Source: Crossiella sp. S99.2 (GTDB lineage Bacteria; Actinomycetota; Actinomycetes; Mycobacteriales; Pseudonocardiaceae). Taken from it: a stretch of 64,000 nt of DNA. Position numbers and translations under genes: made by a program. Shown here in pieces: positions 31,348-41,192 of this stretch. The notes under the pieces were generated by a model that made no database searches, had not been told where the DNA came from, and saw only the letters and a program-made list of their open reading frames with translations. Numbering within the stretch: the first letter of the stretch is position 1; the number at the start of each line of letters is the position of its first letter. Location of the stretch: NCBI RefSeq assembly GCF_023094165.1, contig NZ_JALMDK010000006.1, forward strand, positions 682,001 through 746,000, read 5' to 3'.

Positions 31348-33660
31348 ATGTGGGCACGGCCTTGGCGGGTTCGGATCGGGTTGGGGTTGGTGGTCGTCCT
31401 GGGGGCGGCGGGGTTGGGGGCGCCGGGGAGTGCGGCGGCGGTGGGGGATCCGCCCGCGGCGGTGAGTGTGGGGCTGGGCGGGTATTTCGACAATGACGGG
31501 ATCGCCACGGCGGCTGCCCGGGATGGGGATTTTGACGGGTCGGGGTACAGCTTTCCCGGGGATGCGTTGCCTGCTGGGCGGGTCCTGGTGGATGGGGTGC
31601 CGTTTGAGATTCCTGCTGCGGCGGCTGGGGTTCGGAACAATGTGGTGGCCATGGGGCAGCGGGTGAGCGTGCCTCGGGGGCGGTATCACGCTGGGCATTT
31701 GTTGGTGGCCGGGAGCTATGGGATGGCTTCGGGGACCGCGACGGTGCACTACGCGGATGGGTCCAGTAGTTCGGCGCACGTGGGTGGGGCGGACTGGTAT
31801 GGGAGTTCGGGGCCGCTGGTCGCGCCGTTTCGGTATGGGCCGGGCGGGGTTGTTGATCAGCATCCGGTTTCGTTGAGCACGGCGCAGGTGTGGTTTGACG
31901 CTGGGCGGGAGGTGGTCGGGATTACCTTGCCCACCACCAATCCGGCGCAGGTGAACAAGGCCAGTTTGCATGTGTTCGCGATGACGGTGCAGCCCGCGGG
32001 AACGGGGCGGGCGCTGGCGGTCCGGGGGGCCCGGTCCACGACGAAGTTGTTGCGGGACGGGCAGGATGTCCAGGCGGTGGAGGCCACGGTGGCCAACCTG
32101 GGGTCTGAGTGGATCACTGAGCGGGATCGGGTTGTGGTGCGGGCCAACGTGTTCGGGGCCCGGACGGTGGCGCCCGCGGTGATTCGGCGGCTTGCTCCCG
32201 GCGAGGAGGCCCGGGTTCGGATTGGGATCGCGCGGGTTCCCGGGGCGCCGGTGAACACGGTGGTGGATGGGGACGTTGTGGTTGAGGGGAACGGGGTTCG
32301 GGCCTCGCAGGGGGTTCGGTTCACCTTGGGGACGGCGGACTATCGGGCTGAGGATGCTTCGCTGGGACGGCATGAGTCGCCTTATTGGTTTGATGACGCC
32401 AAGTTCGGGATTTTTGTGCACTGGGGGTTGTACTCGGTGCCCGCCTGGTCGCCGCCGGGTGAGCAGTACGCGGAGTGGTACTGGCGGTGGATGGAGGACA
32501 AGAACAACGCGGTGCACGGGTACCACGAACGTACCTATGGCAAGGATTTCAAGTACGACGACTTCATCCCGCAGTTCACCGCGGCCAAGTACGACCCGAA
32601 GGCGTGGGCCGAACTTTTCCAGCAGGCGGGGGCCAAGTACTACGTGCTGACCGCCAAGCACCACGAGGGTTTCGCGTTGTACGACTCCAAGGTGTCCGGG
32701 CGGGACTCGGTCGACCTCGGTCCCAAGCGGGACCTGGTGCGGGAGTTGGTCGAGGCTTCGCGGCGGCACACGCCGGAGCTGCGCAACGGGCTCTACTTCT
32801 CCATGCCGGAGTGGTACAACCCGGACGGGCCCTGGATGGGGCATGGGCCGCGGAATCCTTATACCGGCGCGGCCGAGCCGTACACCGGGTACGCGGGCGG
32901 GCGGGACTTCGTCAAGGATTACCAAGGGCCGCAGCTGAGTGAGATCGTGCGGCAGTACGACCCCGACGTGATCTGGTGCGATATCGGTGGGGCCAATGAC
33001 AGCCGGAACGTGCTCGCGGACTACTTCAACCGGGCCAAGAACCGGCCGCGTCCCAAGGACGTCACCGTGGACGACCGGTGTGGCGTGCCCACACACGACT
33101 TCACCACGCCGGAGTACGCGACCTACCCGAACACCGTGGTGAAGAAGTGGGAGGCCAGCCGCGGTCTCGACCCGCGCTCCTACGGCTACAACAAGGCCAC
33201 CCCGGACAGCATGTACATGACCGCGGACGAGGTGGTGCACACCCTGGTCGACACCACCAGCAAGAACGGGAACTTCCTGCTGGACATCGGGCCGCGCGCG
33301 GACGGGTCCATCCCGGAGATCATGCAGACCCGGTTGCGGGAGACCGGGAACTGGCTGAAGGTGAACGGGGAGTCGGTCTACGGCACGACCTACTGGGCGC
33401 GGATGGCCCAGCAGGGCAAGCTCCGGTTCACCCAGAAGCCGGGGGAATCGTTCTACATCACCTCGCTGGAACGGCCGGGCGCGCAGGTCGTGGTGGACGC
33501 GCCGGTGCCGGTCCGGGCCGGGGACCGGGTGCGGCTGCTGGGTTACCAGGGACCGGAGCTGAACTGGGCGATCCAGGACGGGAAACTGGTGGTCGACGTG
33601 CCCGCGGCGGCTCGGGCCTCGGGGGCGCACGCCTGGGTGTTCAAGATCGAGTATCGCTGA
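31348..33660 (+). CDS. Secreted GH29 alpha-L-fucosidase with N-terminal sugar-binding module
   Basis: The 770-residue protein has a signal peptide (VRIGLGLVVVLGAAGLG) and a beta-sandwich module at about 35-220. The GH29 barrel starts near FGIFVHWGLYSVPAW (about 355); the nucleophile Asp is in DVIWCDIGG (about 543). ATG 31348 follows CTGGAGGG. The N-terminal module (FDGSGYSFPGDALPAG, VRNNVVAMGQ) is similar to the C-terminal module of the GH92 protein at 55 kb. Codons of the first 1 kb favour GGG and GTT far more than the rest, hinting at separate origin or relaxed selection for that half. Confidence 0.9.
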   Translation: MWARPWRVRIGLGLVVVLGAAGLGAPGSAAAVGDPPAAVSVGLGGYFDNDGIATAAARDGDFDGSGYSFPGDALPAGRVLVDGVPFEIPAAAAGVRNNVVAMGQRVSVPRGRYHAGHLLVAGSYGMASGTATVHYADGSSSSAHVGGADWYGSSGPLVAPFRYGPGGVVDQHPVSLSTAQVWFDAGREVVGITLPTTNPAQVNKASLHVFAMTVQPAGTGRALAVRGARSTTKLLRDGQDVQAVEATVANLGSEWITERDRVVVRANVFGARTVAPAVIRRLAPGEEARVRIGIARVPGAPVNTVVDGDVVVEGNGVRASQGVRFTLGTADYRAEDASLGRHESPYWFDDAKFGIFVHWGLYSVPAWSPPGEQYAEWYWRWMEDKNNAVHGYHERTYGKDFKYDDFIPQFTAAKYDPKAWAELFQQAGAKYYVLTAKHHEGFALYDSKVSGRDSVDLGPKRDLVRELVEASRRHTPELRNGLYFSMPEWYNPDGPWMGHGPRNPYTGAAEPYTGYAGGRDFVKDYQGPQLSEIVRQYDPDVIWCDIGGANDSRNVLADYFNRAKNRPRPKDVTVDDRCGVPTHDFTTPEYATYPNTVVKKWEASRGLDPRSYGYNKATPDSMYMTADEVVHTLVDTTSKNGNFLLDIGPRADGSIPEIMQTRLRETGNWLKVNGESVYGTTYWARMAQQGKLRFTQKPGESFYITSLERPGAQVVVDAPVPVRAGDRVRLLGYQGPELNWAIQDGKLVVDVPAAARASGAHAWVFKIEYR

Positions 33661-33666
33661 TCCTGG

Positions 33667-33710
33667 CCGCGCCGCGGGACTCACCCTTCGGGGTGGATAA
33701 CGCGGCGCGG
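33667..33710 (+). terminator. Terminator after fucosidase gene
   Basis: A perfect 10-bp stem of CCGCGCCGCG (33667-33676) with CGCGGCGCGG (33701-33710) encloses a smaller CACC/GGTG hairpin, seven bases after the stop. Confidence 0.7.
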
Positions 33711-33775
33711 TCCGGCGCGGTCCGGGGTGCGGTGTCACGCTGCTGGTCGAGCGCAGCGCGCATCCGGGAGGCATC

Positions 33776-35005
33776 ATGCCGCTCAGGTCCCTGTCAGCAC
33801 ACCCTATTCGCGGATTGGTCGTCCTTTTAGGACTCACCGCCGGACTGTCCACTCCGGACGCACTGGCGGAACCGTTACGACTGGTGGACTACCGGGGCTA
33901 CCAGGTGGCGGTCCCCGGCTCGTGGGAAGTCGTCGACCTGGACACCGCGCCGCGGCGGTGCGTCCGGTTCGACCAGAACGTGGTTTACCTGGGGAGGCAG
34001 GGGGATCAGCCGATCTGTCCGTCCACTGTGGTGGGACGGACCGAGGCACTGCTGATCGAACCCCTGGCGGCGGCGCCGATCCGGTCGGACACGGTGACCG
34101 CGGCAGCGGGTGCGGCCAGGGTGGCGGTGCTGCCGGAATCCGCCGGGCACGAGATCAGCATGCAGGTGCCCGCGGCGGGAGTGCTGGTCACGGCCTCCTA
34201 TGGCGATTCGGTGGCCGGGATCCGGGCGGTGCTGGACTCGGCCCGGCTCACCGGGCGGGCGGTGCCGATGGCGGCCCGGTCGGTGACCGAGGCCAGGCCG
34301 CGGGCTGAGACCTGGGTGAACACGCCGGGTGATTTCACCGGGCACGGGTTCGACACCTGCGCCGCGCCGGCCAACGAGGGCATGGACACCTGGCTGAAGT
34401 ACTCGCCCTACCGCGCGGTCGGCATCTACATCGGCGGCATCAGCAAGGCGTGCGGCCAGCGGTTCCTGAGCTGGGACTGGGTGCACCGGCAGAGCAATCG
34501 CGGCTGGCGGCTGTTGCCGGTCTACGTCGGGTTGCAGGCCCCGTGCACCGGGTTCCGCAACAAGATCGACCCGGCGAACGCGGGTCACCAGGGCTGGGCC
34601 GACGGCGATGACGCGGCGCACCAGGCAGGCAGGCTGGGCATCGGCGGCGGCAGCACGATCTACAACGACATGGAGAGTTTCGACCCTGGCAACGGGGAAT
34701 GCCGGGACGCGGTGCTGAACTACCTGCGCTCCTGGATCATCCGGGTGCACCAGCGCGGCTACCGCACCGGCGTCTACAGCAGTGCCGCCACCGGTATCCA
34801 GGCCGTGGCCAACGCGCCGGGGTTCCCGTTGCCGGACCACATCTGGATGGCGCACTGGGACGGCGCGGCCAACGTGGAGAGCCGGTACGTGCGCGGGGAC
34901 ATGTGGCAGCGGCGGCGGATCAAGCAGTACACCGGCGGCCACCTGGAATCGCACTACGGCTGGGAGATCTACGTGGACAGCAACTTCGTGGACCGGACCT
35001 GGTGA
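33776..35005 (+). CDS. Secreted DUF1906 (Rv2525c-like glycoside-hydrolase-like) protein
   Basis: The 409-residue exported protein has a signal peptide (LVVLLGLTAGLSTPDALA). After about 150 residues without recognisable domain comes the DUF1906 barrel, starting GHGFDTCAAPANEGMDTWL (about 195) and continuing with AVGIYIGGISKAC, LLPVYVGLQAP and IYNDMESFD. These are strand ends of the Rv2525c family, related in fold to GH25-type muramidases. It is presumably a peptidoglycan- or cell-wall-acting protein. Its last base abuts the end of the convergent ArsR-like gene. Confidence 0.87.
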   Translation: MPLRSLSAHPIRGLVVLLGLTAGLSTPDALAEPLRLVDYRGYQVAVPGSWEVVDLDTAPRRCVRFDQNVVYLGRQGDQPICPSTVVGRTEALLIEPLAAAPIRSDTVTAAAGAARVAVLPESAGHEISMQVPAAGVLVTASYGDSVAGIRAVLDSARLTGRAVPMAARSVTEARPRAETWVNTPGDFTGHGFDTCAAPANEGMDTWLKYSPYRAVGIYIGGISKACGQRFLSWDWVHRQSNRGWRLLPVYVGLQAPCTGFRNKIDPANAGHQGWADGDDAAHQAGRLGIGGGSTIYNDMESFDPGNGECRDAVLNYLRSWIIRVHQRGYRTGVYSSAATGIQAVANAPGFPLPDHIWMAHWDGAANVESRYVRGDMWQRRRIKQYTGGHLESHYGWEIYVDSNFVDRTW

Positions 35006-35983
35006 TCAGGGCCGGAGCAGCCGGGCGCCCAGCGGGGTCTGGCTGTGCAGCACCACCGGGCCGTTGCGGCGACTGGTGATCAGGCCCGCGTTGCGCAACA
35101 CAGTGGTGTGCTGGCTCGCCGAGGCCGGGGAGATCCGGAGTCGACGGGCCAGCTCCCCCGTGGTGCAGCCGATGCCGACGGTGGCCAGCACCGCCGCCCT
35201 GGTGCCGCCCAGCAACGCGGCCACCGCCTGCTCGGTGGACTCGGCCGGGCCGCCGAACCAGGCCGGGTCCTTCTCCACCGGGTAGACCAGCACCGGCGGC
35301 TGGGTCGGGTCCAGCAGGCTGATCGGGTGCCGCCAGCAGAAGAACGAGGGCACCAGCAGCAGCCCGCGACCGTCCAGGTGCAGTTCCTGCTCGGTCGGGT
35401 AGTCCACCTCCAGCACCGGGTTCTGCCAGCGCATCATCGGCCGCAGCCCGGCCAGCAGGCCCTCCGCGCCGCCGTCGAGCAGCGACCGGGCCCGCACCGC
35501 GCGGTCGGCGTCCAGCTGGGCCTGCAGCGCGACGCTGAAGGGGGCCACCGCCAGCTCGTAGTACGCGGTCAGCGCGGTGGCCAGCCTGCGCAGCAGGTCA
35601 GGGTCGCCGTCGGCCAGTCCGGCCGCCCAGGACGGCAGGTGCTGCCGGCCTGCCAGCAGCTCCAGTTCCGAGCGCAACCGGCTGGCCGGGGTGTGCAGCA
35701 GCGCGTCGATCCCGGCCTGCCAGCCCGACCTGGCATCGGCCGGGGTGAGGAAGTCCGGGAAATAGCCGCGCTGGGGCACCAGCGGCAGCAGCATGCGCAG
35801 TTCCGGGCGGCACTGCGCGGTGGCCAGCCCGCCGCGGACCCGCGCGCGCCACTGGCCGAACACCAGGGCGCCGTCCCTGGCGCGCAACCGGTGCAGGCTG
35901 AGCATCGACTCCCAGAGCGGATCGGGCGCATTGGCCACCCTGGTCCGTCCCAGGTCCTCCGGTGTGAAATGTATTCGCAGCAT
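35006..35983 (-). CDS. ArsR/DUF5937-like winged-helix regulator
   Basis: The 325-residue protein has a C-terminal winged helix (GCTTGELARRLRISPASASQ, about 270-290, then HTTVLRNAGLITSRR) preceded by about 250 residues starting MLRIHFTPEDLGRTRVA. This arrangement is typical of large actinobacterial ArsR-type repressors, in which the N-terminal part probably senses a ligand. ATG 35983 is preferred over one eight codons upstream. The divergent C39-like gene is a possible target. Confidence 0.85.
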   Translation of the reverse strand: MLRIHFTPEDLGRTRVANAPDPLWESMLSLHRLRARDGALVFGQWRARVRGGLATAQCRPELRMLLPLVPQRGYFPDFLTPADARSGWQAGIDALLHTPASRLRSELELLAGRQHLPSWAAGLADGDPDLLRRLATALTAYYELAVAPFSVALQAQLDADRAVRARSLLDGGAEGLLAGLRPMMRWQNPVLEVDYPTEQELHLDGRGLLLVPSFFCWRHPISLLDPTQPPVLVYPVEKDPAWFGGPAESTEQAVAALLGGTRAAVLATVGIGCTTGELARRLRISPASASQHTTVLRNAGLITSRRNGPVVLHSQTPLGARLLRP

Positions 35984-36118
35984 GGGCGGTCTCACTTCCC
36001 CGAACACCGCGAAAGCTAACTGGACCTGCGCTTTTCAGATATAGGTGAATAAGAAAGCCAAAACACCCACGCTCCAGTGAAACTTCCACTACCGCAACTG
36101 GCAAGGACGGGAGCGAGC

Positions 36119-36784
36119 ATGACTCGACGACTCATCACGATGGTGCTGGTCAGCGCCGTCGCCCTGCTGATGGGCAGCGCCGGTCTGGCAAGCGCCACCG
36201 AGGCCCCGGCGCCGGAGAAGGCCGCCGCCATCGCCGCACACGACCTGGGTGTGCAGGCGCAAAGCCGGGTTCTCAACCACACCTGGCAACGACAGCAGAC
36301 CGGATACTGGTGTGGTCCCGGTTCCACCTGGATCGCGCTGAGCACCCGGGTCAGTCCGCCCAGCCAGCAGACGCTGGCCAACTACATGGGCACGCACACC
36401 GGCGGCACCGACCACATCGGTCTGGTCCGCAACGCGCTCAACCGGTTCGCGAACACCCAGTGGTTCGCGGCCAAGAACATGTACGACCCGCCCACCCAGG
36501 CCCAGCGGGACCTGCTCAAGCGGGATGTGCTGCTCAACCTCGACAACGGCTACCCGATGGTGGCCAACGTGGTCAGTGGCTGGCGCCCGCCGGGCTACCC
36601 GGGCGGCACCATCTACCACTACGTCGCGATCCTCGGTTACGGCGACTACGGCAACACGGTGCTCATCGGCGACCCGGCCGGTGAAGGCGCCGGCGGCGGT
36701 GGCTGGTCCAACGTGCCGCGTACCTACTGGATCAGCACGCACAACCTGGGCACCTGGATCGGCGGAAAGGGTTACGCCGCATAA
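36119..36784 (+). CDS. Secreted C39-like cysteine peptidase-fold protein
   Basis: The 221-residue protein has a signal peptide (LITMVLVSAVALLMGSAGLASA) and a papain-like C39 fold. The probable catalytic Cys is in TGYWCGPGST (about 65), His in IYHYVAILGYG (about 179) and Asp in IGDPAGE (about 197). Such proteins in Actinobacteria are found free in the medium; the substrate is unknown. AAGGACGGGAG precedes the ATG at 36119. A strong terminator follows. Confidence 0.85.
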   Translation: MTRRLITMVLVSAVALLMGSAGLASATEAPAPEKAAAIAAHDLGVQAQSRVLNHTWQRQQTGYWCGPGSTWIALSTRVSPPSQQTLANYMGTHTGGTDHIGLVRNALNRFANTQWFAAKNMYDPPTQAQRDLLKRDVLLNLDNGYPMVANVVSGWRPPGYPGGTIYHYVAILGYGDYGNTVLIGDPAGEGAGGGGWSNVPRTYWISTHNLGTWIGGKGYAA

Positions 36785-36810
36785 TCGTAATACGACTACG
36801 GAATAGCGGA

Positions 36811-36855
36811 ATCGGGCGCCTCTCCCCACAAGTCCCCGTGGGAGAGGCGCCCGAT
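36811..36855. terminator. Bidirectional terminator
   Basis: A 16-bp perfect stem (36811-36826 with 36840-36855) sits between convergent genes, the C39-like gene and the MacB-type permease. Confidence 0.9.
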
Positions 36856-36871
36856 CCTCGTGGTGTGCGGG

Positions 36872-38098
36872 TCAGGCCGCCGCCAGGGCTACCGTCGGCG
36901 ACAGCTTGGCCGCACGTCCGGCGGGGAACCACCCCGCCAGGGTGCCGATGAGCACCGAGGCCCCGACGCCGCCGGCGATCGCCTCCACCGGAAGCGCCAC
37001 CGGCCAGTCGTTGCTCATCGCGTAGACGATGCTGACGCCCAATCCCAGCAGGACCCCGAACACCCCGCCGAGCCCGGACAACAGCACCGCCTCGGTGAGG
37101 AACTGCGCCCGCACCTGTCCGCGACCCGCCCCGAGCGAGCGCCGCAGACCGATCTCGGATCGCCGTTCCAGCACGGAGATCACCATCGTGTTCGCCACCC
37201 CGACGCCGCCCACGAGCAGCGCCACCGCGCCTAGCCCGAGGAAGAGCGTGGTGAAGGTGGCCTTGGCCTGGATCTGCGCGGCCAGCGCGTCCGAGGGCCT
37301 GCTTACCTTGACCTCATCCGGGTTCTTCGGGTTCACCGTGGCGGCCAGCACGTTGCGCACCTGCTCCACAGTGGACTCCAGCGAGCGCTCGTAGACCGTG
37401 GTCGGGTGACCGTCGAAACCGAGCTGGCTCTTGGCGATCTCCCAGCTCACCATGGCCGAGCGGTCCAGCTCCTCGGCCAGCGGCATCGGTTCCAGGATGC
37501 CGATCACGGTGAACCACTTGCCGCCCAAGAAGACCTGCTCGCCCGGCTGGGTCACCGCCAGCCGCTGCGCCGCCACGCTGCCCAGCACCACGGCCGGGTA
37601 CTTCGAGGTGGCCGCGTTGAACCAGGCGCCGGATTTGATCTTGCCGCCCAGTGGTTCGAGCAGGTTCTGCTCGACCGCCTCGACGCTGAGCCCGCCGGTG
37701 TTGTTCGGGTTCTCCTTGTCACTGCGCAGCACCTTGGCCTTGAGCGTGGCGACCGAGGCCGCCTGCTGCACCGAGCGGATGTTGCGCACCATGGCCGAGG
37801 CGTTCTCCGGCAGCTTCGCCGACTCGCCGAACATGGTCTGCCCGGCGCCGACCTTGAGCATGTTGGTGCCCAGTGCGGCCAGCTTGGCCTGCAACTCGGC
37901 CTGGCTGGAGGCGGAGATGCCCAGCACGGACACCATGGCCGCCACCCCGATCGCGATGCCCAGCGCGGACAGGATCGCCCGCGCCGGGCGGCCGAACACG
38001 CCGGTGAGCCCGGCCCGCACCAGGTCCAGCACGCTGATCCGGGCCGAGCGCGGCAGTTTCGGCAACTCGCCCGGCGCCGTGTATCTCCGTCTGATCAT
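36872..38098 (-). CDS. ABC transporter permease, MacB/FtsX type
   Basis: The 408-residue permease has an N-terminal helix (ALGIAIGVAAMVSVLGIS, about 42-60), a large extracellular MacB core domain and three C-terminal helices beginning GLGAVALLVGGVGVANTMVISVL (split about 285-307). LERRSEIGLRRSLGAGRGQV is the coupling segment. It overlaps the ATPase gene by ATGA. With the ATPase and the membrane fusion-like protein it forms a tripartite-style exporter in a Gram-positive. Confidence 0.9.
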   Translation of the reverse strand: MIRRRYTAPGELPKLPRSARISVLDLVRAGLTGVFGRPARAILSALGIAIGVAAMVSVLGISASSQAELQAKLAALGTNMLKVGAGQTMFGESAKLPENASAMVRNIRSVQQAASVATLKAKVLRSDKENPNNTGGLSVEAVEQNLLEPLGGKIKSGAWFNAATSKYPAVVLGSVAAQRLAVTQPGEQVFLGGKWFTVIGILEPMPLAEELDRSAMVSWEIAKSQLGFDGHPTTVYERSLESTVEQVRNVLAATVNPKNPDEVKVSRPSDALAAQIQAKATFTTLFLGLGAVALLVGGVGVANTMVISVLERRSEIGLRRSLGAGRGQVRAQFLTEAVLLSGLGGVFGVLLGLGVSIVYAMSNDWPVALPVEAIAGGVGASVLIGTLAGWFPAGRAAKLSPTVALAAA

Positions 38099-38778
38099 GC
38101 CGCCACCAGCCCGCTGTCGTGCCGCACCATGCCGTCGAGCAGTTCCACCCGGCGCGGCAGCGAGCGGGCGATCTCCATGTCGTGCGTGATCACCGCGATC
38201 GTGGTGCCGTCCTCGTGCAACTCGTGCAGCAGATCCAGCACCCCGCGCCCGGAGGCCGAGTCCAGCGCGCCGGTCGGCTCGTCGGCCAGCACGATCGCCG
38301 GCCGGCCGACCAGCGCCCTGGCGATGGCCACCCGCTGCCGTTCGCCTCCGGAGAGCTCGGAGGGCTTGTGCCCCACCCGATGCCCGAGGCCGACCCGCTC
38401 CAGCGCGTGCACGGCTCGTTTGTGCCGCTCCGCCCTGGGCACCCCGTGATAGAGCAGTCCGGTGGCCACGTTCTGCGCCGCGGACAGGTACGGGGTCAGG
38501 AAGAACTGCTGGAAGACAAACCCGATCCAGTGCGCGCGCACCGCGGACAGCTGCCGGTCGGAGAGCGATTCGACCTCATGGCCGAGCAACCGCACGATGC
38601 CCGAACTCGGGTGGTCGAGGGTGCCCATGAGTTGCAACATGGTCGATTTTCCCGAGCCGGACGGGCCGACAACGGCGAGCAATTCCCCGGATTCGATGCG
38701 CAGGCTGGCGCCCCGCAAGGCGTGCACGCCACCCGGGTATTCCTTGGACACATCGGTCAGCTCGATCACCGGGGTCAT
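38095..38778 (-). CDS. ABC transporter ATPase, MacB/LolD type
   Basis: The 227-residue ATPase has Walker A GPSGSGKST (about 38-46), signature LSGGERQRVAIARAL, Walker B IVLADEPTGALD and the switch His in VITHDM. It overlaps both neighbours by ATGA and powers the adjacent permease. Confidence 0.95.
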   Translation of the reverse strand: MTPVIELTDVSKEYPGGVHALRGASLRIESGELLAVVGPSGSGKSTMLQLMGTLDHPSSGIVRLLGHEVESLSDRQLSAVRAHWIGFVFQQFFLTPYLSAAQNVATGLLYHGVPRAERHKRAVHALERVGLGHRVGHKPSELSGGERQRVAIARALVGRPAIVLADEPTGALDSASGRGVLDLLHELHEDGTTIAVITHDMEIARSLPRRVELLDGMVRHDSGLVAA

Positions 38779-39872
38779 AGTCCGGCCACTTTCACCGAGG
38801 CGCCCTCGGTCAGGCCGGACCCGCTCACCTCGACCTTGCCCTTGGCGAACATGCCCAGCTCGACCGCGACCAGCTTGCCGCTGCCGTCCGGCTGCACGAT
38901 CTCCACCGCGTACCCGCCCTCAGCGAGCGCGAGCAGCGCGCCGATCGGCACGGTGAGCACGTTCTCCTTGCGGCGACTGGTGAACTCCACCTGCACCGGC
39001 GCGGCGTCCAGCTTGCCCACCGCGTCCGGCTCGTTGAGCTGCACCTCGACCTTGATCACGGTCTTGCCGCCGCCGCCGCCGTTCTGCTCCTCGGTCTTCT
39101 CCGCGACCGAGCCGACCGAGGTGACCTTGCCCTTGGTGGACTTGCCGCCGGGCAGGTTCACCACCACCTCGGCGCCCTCCTGGGCCAGCGACTGCTTCTC
39201 CACCGGCACGTCCACGGTGACCGTGCGGGTGGTGCCGGTGCCCGAGACCACCTTGCCCTGGGCAGGCGCGCCCAGCAGTGCGTCCACAGTGGACACCCGG
39301 AAGGCGCCGGGCTGGACCACCACCGCGGCCGGGTCGACCGCGCCGCTCTGCTCAAGGCCGAGCTTCTTCTGCCACTTCTTCACCGCGGCCGCGGTCTTGG
39401 CGTCGAACTTGTCGTCCACGGTGAACCCGCCGTAGCCCAGCGCCCGGAGGTTCTGCTCCAGGATCCGCACGTCCGCGCCCTTGTCCATCCCGGACTCCAG
39501 CTTGCGCCAGAACGGCTTGTCCCCGAACAACAACGGCACCGGCTTGTCATTGACCTTGTACACCGCGTCGCCGCGACCGAGGTGGTCACCGGGCTTGGGC
39601 AGCCAGGTGACCACCCCGCCACCGGCAGCGGTGACGTCGAACTTCCCGCTGTAGCCGAGTTTGCCGGACAGCTCCTCGTGCTCCTCCAGCGTGCTCCGCA
39701 GCACCTTGCTGGTCTTGGTCTGCGGCTGCTGGTTTCCCTTGTCCGCGTTGGCGTCCCCGCCCTGACCCAGCACCAGCACCGCGGTCACGCCGACCGCGAC
39801 CACGGTGGCCGCGGTCAGGATCACGTACGGCCAGCGGCGCCTGGCTGGGCGCGATGATTCCTGTTCGATCAT
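38775..39872 (-). CDS. HlyD-like membrane fusion protein with peptidoglycan-binding domain
   Basis: The 365-residue protein has one N-terminal membrane helix (YVILTAATVVAVGVTAVLVL) and an extracellular part. Residues about 132-170 (ILEQNLRALGYGGFTVDDKF...WQKKLG) form a PG_binding_1 domain inserted in the HlyD/MacA-like barrel. The insertion suggests docking to the wall, in place of an outer-membrane channel. I use the ATG at 39872, which overlaps the lipoprotein stop. Confidence 0.88.
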   Translation of the reverse strand: MIEQESSRPARRRWPYVILTAATVVAVGVTAVLVLGQGGDANADKGNQQPQTKTSKVLRSTLEEHEELSGKLGYSGKFDVTAAGGGVVTWLPKPGDHLGRGDAVYKVNDKPVPLLFGDKPFWRKLESGMDKGADVRILEQNLRALGYGGFTVDDKFDAKTAAAVKKWQKKLGLEQSGAVDPAAVVVQPGAFRVSTVDALLGAPAQGKVVSGTGTTRTVTVDVPVEKQSLAQEGAEVVVNLPGGKSTKGKVTSVGSVAEKTEEQNGGGGGKTVIKVEVQLNEPDAVGKLDAAPVQVEFTSRRKENVLTVPIGALLALAEGGYAVEIVQPDGSGKLVAVELGMFAKGKVEVSGSGLTEGASVKVAGL

Positions 39873-40408
39873 TTCACCGGCTCCGCGGAACCAGCGCCTG
39901 CCATGCCCATGCCGCATTCCTTCATGATCTTCTCGGCCTTCTCCTTGTCCCCGCCGAAGTCGATCGTCGCGCCGTTGCCGCCCTCGGCCTCCTTGACCTC
40001 GATGCCCTTGTCCCGCAGGCACTGGTTCATCTTGGCCCTGCGGTCCTTCTCCTTGGGGTCGTTGGGGTCGTAGTTGCTCTTGGGCAGGTACTTCTTGCAG
40101 GCCTCACTGGCCTTGTCCATCTTGTTCTTGTCCAGGCCCTCGGCCGGGATCGCGCGGGCCATGCCGCCCGATTCGGGGTCGGGGTCCGGGAAGTCGACGC
40201 CGTTCTCCCGCATGCAGGAGGCGAACTTGAGCATCGCGGCCTTGGGGTCCTTGGGCACGTCGTCGCCGGCCTTCTGCTCGTTGCCCTTGTTGCCGCCGTT
40301 GAGGCTGGCCGGGCCGTCGCCCTTGTTCTCGCCACCACCACAGGCAGTCAGGGTGAAAGCGGCCACCAGCGCGGTGGCACCCAGGCCCAGCCGGGTCAGC
40401 GTCTTCAT
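39869..40408 (-). CDS. Lipoprotein of the MacB-type operon
   Basis: The 179-residue protein has a lipobox, LTACGGG, with Cys at about 23. A charged region with four Cys in spaced pairs follows (FASCMRENG, ACKKYL, QCLRDKG, KECGMGM). FASCMRENGVDFPDP is a signature seen in small actinobacterial lipoproteins encoded with MacB systems. First gene of the operon, with AGGAGGAA upstream. Its role is likely partner or substrate-holding protein of the exporter. Confidence 0.82.
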   Translation of the reverse strand: MKTLTRLGLGATALVAAFTLTACGGGENKGDGPASLNGGNKGNEQKAGDDVPKDPKAAMLKFASCMRENGVDFPDPDPESGGMARAIPAEGLDKNKMDKASEACKKYLPKSNYDPNDPKEKDRRAKMNQCLRDKGIEVKEAEGGNGATIDFGGDKEKAEKIMKECGMGMAGAGSAEPVK

Positions 40409-40538
40409 CGGTTCCTCCTCACCGCGTCGGACCCGTTGGCCCGGCGTTTGGTGCCAGGTCTACGCGGACGGGTGTTTCCGGAGGCTCTCCGCCGGTGGAA
40501 ACGTTCCGGAAACCCCGGGTCGGCGCATACTCGGTGCC

Positions 40539-41172
<634 letters not shown>

Positions 41173-41192
<20 letters not shown>

